Of a stretch of 64,000 nucleotides of DNA, positions 62,191 through 64,000 are shown one piece after another. The stretch is taken from contig NZ_JAEPWN010000013.1 of NCBI RefSeq assembly GCF_016654005.1, forward strand, positions 29,424 to 93,423. The letters are read 5' to 3'. Position 1 is the first letter of the stretch; every line of letters begins with the position of its first letter. Source of the stretch: Brevundimonas nasdae (GTDB lineage Bacteria; Pseudomonadota; Alphaproteobacteria; Caulobacterales; Caulobacteraceae). The translations under genes were made by a program, and so were the position numbers. The notes beneath the pieces were generated by a model. The model made no database searches. It saw only the letters and a list, made by a program, of their open reading frames with translations, and was not told where the DNA came from.

Positions 62191-62328
62191 TCCCTTTCTG
62201 GACGCCATTCCTGTGCGGCAAAGTTGCGCAGCGAAACGTCGCGTAGGCCCGTAGTTCTACTTATTCAGAATTCAGACGTAGTTAACGAAGCAAGCTCAGC
62301 CTGATCCTGCCAGCCTATGGAGGGAAAT

Positions 62329-62634
62329 ATGGCGCGGAAGATCGGCTTTGATAAAGCTGTAGAGTTCATTCGCAAGACGAGACTTCTTCTCGAAAAAGAA
62401 GCGCAGGATACGGACGAGTTTGAAAAGATCGTACTTCGGCACACCCCGCGTCATTGGGAGGAAGCGGCCGTCATACTCGAAGAGGTCGCATTCAATCTGC
62501 AAGCAGGCGCCAGATGTGACGGCCTGGATATCGTCGCTGTGAACCGGATCGGTTATTGGCTCCGGCAACAGGATGCAGATCAGCGGATTAAGGCGGCGAC
62601 TCCCATTCGCAGCGCGCGCGCCAAAGCCGCGTAA
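62329..62634 (+). CDS. Unknown protein, 101 residues, with a strong ribosome binding site
   Basis: Starts at the ATG at 62329, preceded by GGAGGGAAAT. It reads MARKIGFDKAVEFIRKTRLL through EKEAQDTDEFEKIVLRHTPR to a basic end. It is helical, soluble and charged, with no recognisable domain, signal peptide or membrane helix. The strong Shine-Dalgarno is complementary to the C-rich loop of the RNA element upstream. A hairpin terminator follows at 62673. I cannot assign a function; it is likely part of the accessory island. Confidence 0.7.
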   Translation: MARKIGFDKAVEFIRKTRLLLEKEAQDTDEFEKIVLRHTPRHWEEAAVILEEVAFNLQAGARCDGLDIVAVNRIGYWLRQQDADQRIKAATPIRSARAKAA

Positions 62635-62672
62635 CGGTGAATCCGAACCGGACAGTGCTTGATGGATCAAAG

Positions 62673-62700
62673 CCTCGGAGTTTGCGCTCCGAGGTTTCTT
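62673..62700 (+). terminator. Rho-independent terminator of the 101-residue gene
   Basis: CCTCGGAG pairs with CTCCGAGG around TTTGCG, followed by TTTCTT, 38 bases after the stop at 62634. Confidence 0.82.
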
Positions 62701-62755
62701 CGTCTCGTCTCGAAGTTAAGTCCGAGGCGATGCCGGGCGATACGACCCCGCCGAT

Positions 62756-62880
62756 CTAGCCGCCCGCTTCTCGCGAGGCCTGATCCGCGACTAGGGTCCG
62801 CACGCTGTCGACGACATAGTCAGGATCGGCCTGGGCGAAGCCGATTAGTTCGTCCATGATGCTTTGGCGTGTCGGTTCTA
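62756..62880 (-). pseudogene. 3' fragment of a minus-strand gene next to the IS element
   Basis: An open frame ending at 62756 reads MDELIGFAQADPDYVVDSVR and TLVADQASREAGG. It continues upstream without a stop to the IS boundary at 62880. An ATG at 62857 has no ribosome binding site. The likeliest reading is the 3' end of a gene cut by the IS insertion. The sequence across the IS (63703 onward) does not give a convincing N-terminal part, so it may have been deleted. Confidence 0.45.
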
Positions 62881-63700
62881 GGCTCAGGACCCATTGATCC
62901 GAGAGGCTCGATCTGATTCAGGCTCCTTAGGAGTCTGGATTATGAGCGACCTGTATTGGCTGACGGACGAGCAGATGGCCCGGCTGGAGCCTATTTTCCG
63001 AAGAGCCATGGCAAGCCCCGGGTTGTCGACCGTCGGGTGCTGAGCGGGATCATCTTCGTGAACCGCAACGGCCTGCGCTGGCGGGATGCGCCGGCAGCCT
63101 ATGAGCCGCATAAGACGCTCTACAATCGCTGGAAGCGGTGGAGTGAAGCCGGTGTCTTCGTTCGGATGATGGAGGGGCTGTCCGGCGCTCAGACCGAGCG
63201 TCGCACGGTCGTGATCGACGCGACCTATCTGAAGGCGCACCGCACAGCTTCGAGCCTCGCGGTAAAAAAGGGGGCCTCGGTCGGCTGATCGGACGCACGA
63301 AGGGCGGCATGAACACCAAGCTTCACGCCGTGACCGATGCAGACGGACGACCGATCAGCCTGTTCATGACAGCGGGCCAGGTCAGCGACTACACCGGCGC
63401 GGCCGCGATGCTGGACGGCCTTCCTCGGGCGCGATGGCGGCTGGGTGATCGGGCTACGACGCCGATTGGTTCAGGGACGCCTTGCAGGCCAAGGGCATCA
63501 CGCCCTGCATCCCTGGACGCAAATCCCGAACCGAGCCCATCCGATACGACAAGCGCCGCTACAAACGGCGCAACCGGATAGAAATCATGTTTGGGCGGCT
63601 GAAGGACTGGCGGCGCGTCGCCACGCGCGCTGCCCGACCGTCTTCCTATCCGCCATAGCCCTCGCCGCTACCGTCCTCTTCTGGCCATGAGTCCTGAGCC
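62881..63700 (+). mobile_element. IS5-family insertion sequence (IS427-group type), degraded
   Basis: An 820-base element. The terminal inverted repeats are GGCTCAGGACCCAT at the left end and ATGAGTCCTGAGCC at the right end (13 of 14 matching). The dinucleotide TA flanks both sides (62879-62880 and 63701-63702), as expected for the target duplication. A DDE transposase, written separately, fills it. The A6G5 run at 63264-63274 is the typical site of programmed -1 frameshifting between orfA and orfB. Confidence 0.88.
62942..63690 (+). pseudogene. IS5/IS427-type DDE transposase, disrupted by several frameshifts
   Basis: The N-terminus reads MSDLYWLTDEQMARLEP, then breaks near 62999, where one base appears missing (TTCCGAAG). 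After it the frame reads SHGKPRVVDRRVLSGIIFVN and RNGLRWRDAPAAYEPHKTLY up to VVIDATYLKAHR (first D). An A6G5 slip at 63264-63274 fits normal programmed -1 frameshifting, giving GRTKGGMNTKLHAVTDADG. A second lesion near 63451 breaks LLGDRGYDADWF (second D). A third near 63625, after FGRLKDWRRVATR (the E), loses about seven bases. At least three breaks make it inactive. Confidence 0.85.
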
Positions 63701-63890
63701 TAATGAGAATTTTATTCTCAACTTTACACACAGACATGACGCTCCTTTTGCTTATAAAGTCGGCTTTTTTCATAGACCATCATTACAATCTATTGACGCC
63801 ATTTACTTGCAAGCAAACACCGATATGGACAATCAAACTGATACCAGGCCTTTCTCTTCGAACAATTGATGGAGAAAACACTCAAACGAG
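63701..63890. other. AT-rich intergenic segment after the IS element
   Basis: A stretch of about 190 bases is much richer in A and T than the core genome. Short overlapping plus-strand frames here (up to about 70 codons) have low-complexity residues and no RBS or family resemblance, so I do not call a gene. Confidence 0.5.
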
Positions 63891-64000
63891 TCACCCCACC
63901 AGGACCGGCGCCGCATAACCGCCTTCCGCGCAGGACAGGCCGTGCACCCGCACGTCCGCCTCGCCCAGCCCCACGCCCAGCAGATCCAGCAATGGGTTGA
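63891..64000 (-). CDS. C-terminal end of a minus-strand gene (possibly TadG-like)
   Basis: The open frame enters from the right window edge and ends at 63891 with NPLLDLLGVGLGEADVRVHG then LSCAEGGYAAPVLVG. The LLxxLGVxLGxADVxVxxxxC pattern is like the C-terminal segment of some alphaproteobacterial TadG/TadE-type pilus assembly proteins, but that match rests on memory of a short segment and is weak. The G/C-rich third positions and its return to core composition suggest a native gene. Most of it lies outside the window. Confidence 0.5.
   Translation of the reverse strand, partial: NPLLDLLGVGLGEADVRVHGLSCAEGGYAAPVLVG

Larger units (their letters stand above)
61654..62328. other. Intergenic accessory stretch, partly AT-rich
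   Basis: This 675-base stretch contains a terminator (61859-61890) and a structured RNA element (62117-62190), described separately. The segment at about 61935-62080 is clearly more AT-rich than the rest of the window and may be foreign. A plus-strand frame at 61691-61921 has no family resemblance I trust. The terminator suggests that some plus-strand transcript ends at 61890; its gene is not recognised. Confidence 0.5.

Noticed and set aside
63703..63918. Overlapping small plus-strand frames after the IS element
   Set aside because: AT-rich, low-complexity residues with no ribosome binding site or family match.

Overview
The window is chromosomal DNA of a high-GC alphaproteobacterium. My best guess is Brevundimonas or a close relative in the Caulobacterales. 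This rests on gene content, not on a database search: a circularly permuted tmRNA next to the alphaproteobacterial type of SspB, a bifunctional RelA/SpoT protein, an FnrL-type FNR with an N-terminal cysteine cluster, and many short alphaproteobacterial operons with 1 to 4 base start/stop overlaps. Nearly all of the first 60.7 kb is housekeeping core; the last 3.3 kb is accessory.

Layout. 1-7.9 kb: pdxJ (cut by the window edge), pyrE, a LOG-family protein, rsh (ppGpp), rpoZ, folK, a NYN-domain protein, a family-5-type uracil-DNA glycosylase, smpB and dapA. 8-13.4 kb: a soluble lytic transglycosylase and a TetR-headed operon for an iron/cobalamin-type ABC importer. 13.4-22 kb: a GT2 glycosyltransferase, two RNA methyltransferases, an MHS-type MFS permease, hrpB and an APC amino acid permease. 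22-25 kb: tRNA-Leu, a structured RNA element upstream of a 56-residue protein, an Hsp70-like protein and OmpW. 25-34 kb: a low-oxygen module of hemN, cydX, cydB and cydA on the minus strand, cydD and cydC on the plus strand, and fnr, with perfect TTGAT-N4-ATCAA boxes in the cydA/cydD and fnr/unknown-gene intergenic regions. 34-38.6 kb: dps, tRNA-Gln, tRNA-Pro, ilvC, a DUF924 protein and a CsgG-like secreted protein. 38.7-43 kb: a thymidylate/folate cluster (thyA to folA) that also holds a CAP12/Pycsar-type TIR protein and a MazG-like protein. 43-49 kb: an Old Yellow Enzyme, a Mrp-type ATPase, miaA, ssrA, sspB, a RusA-like gene and fumC. 49-60.7 kb: envelope and small stress proteins, a patatin-like lipoprotein, a UvrD/PcrA helicase and the set rlpA-tmk-holB-tatD-MBL hydrolase.

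From tRNA-Ser (60.7 kb) to the end lies a decayed island: an excisionase-like helix-turn-helix gene without an integrase, a frameshifted nuclease, small unknown genes, and an 820-bp IS5-type element (IS427 group) whose transposase has several lesions. The core resumes at about 63.9 kb with the 3' end of a minus-strand gene.

The most interesting signals are: (1) two copies, 39 kb apart, of a two-hairpin RNA element with conserved loops (one with an anti-Shine-Dalgarno CCUCC core) and compensatory stem changes, each upstream of a small unknown gene; (2) a TIR-like putative NADase gene translationally overlapped by thyA and a MazG-like pyrophosphohydrolase gene; (3) the FNR-controlled cytochrome bd/hemN module, including a 49-codon cydX.
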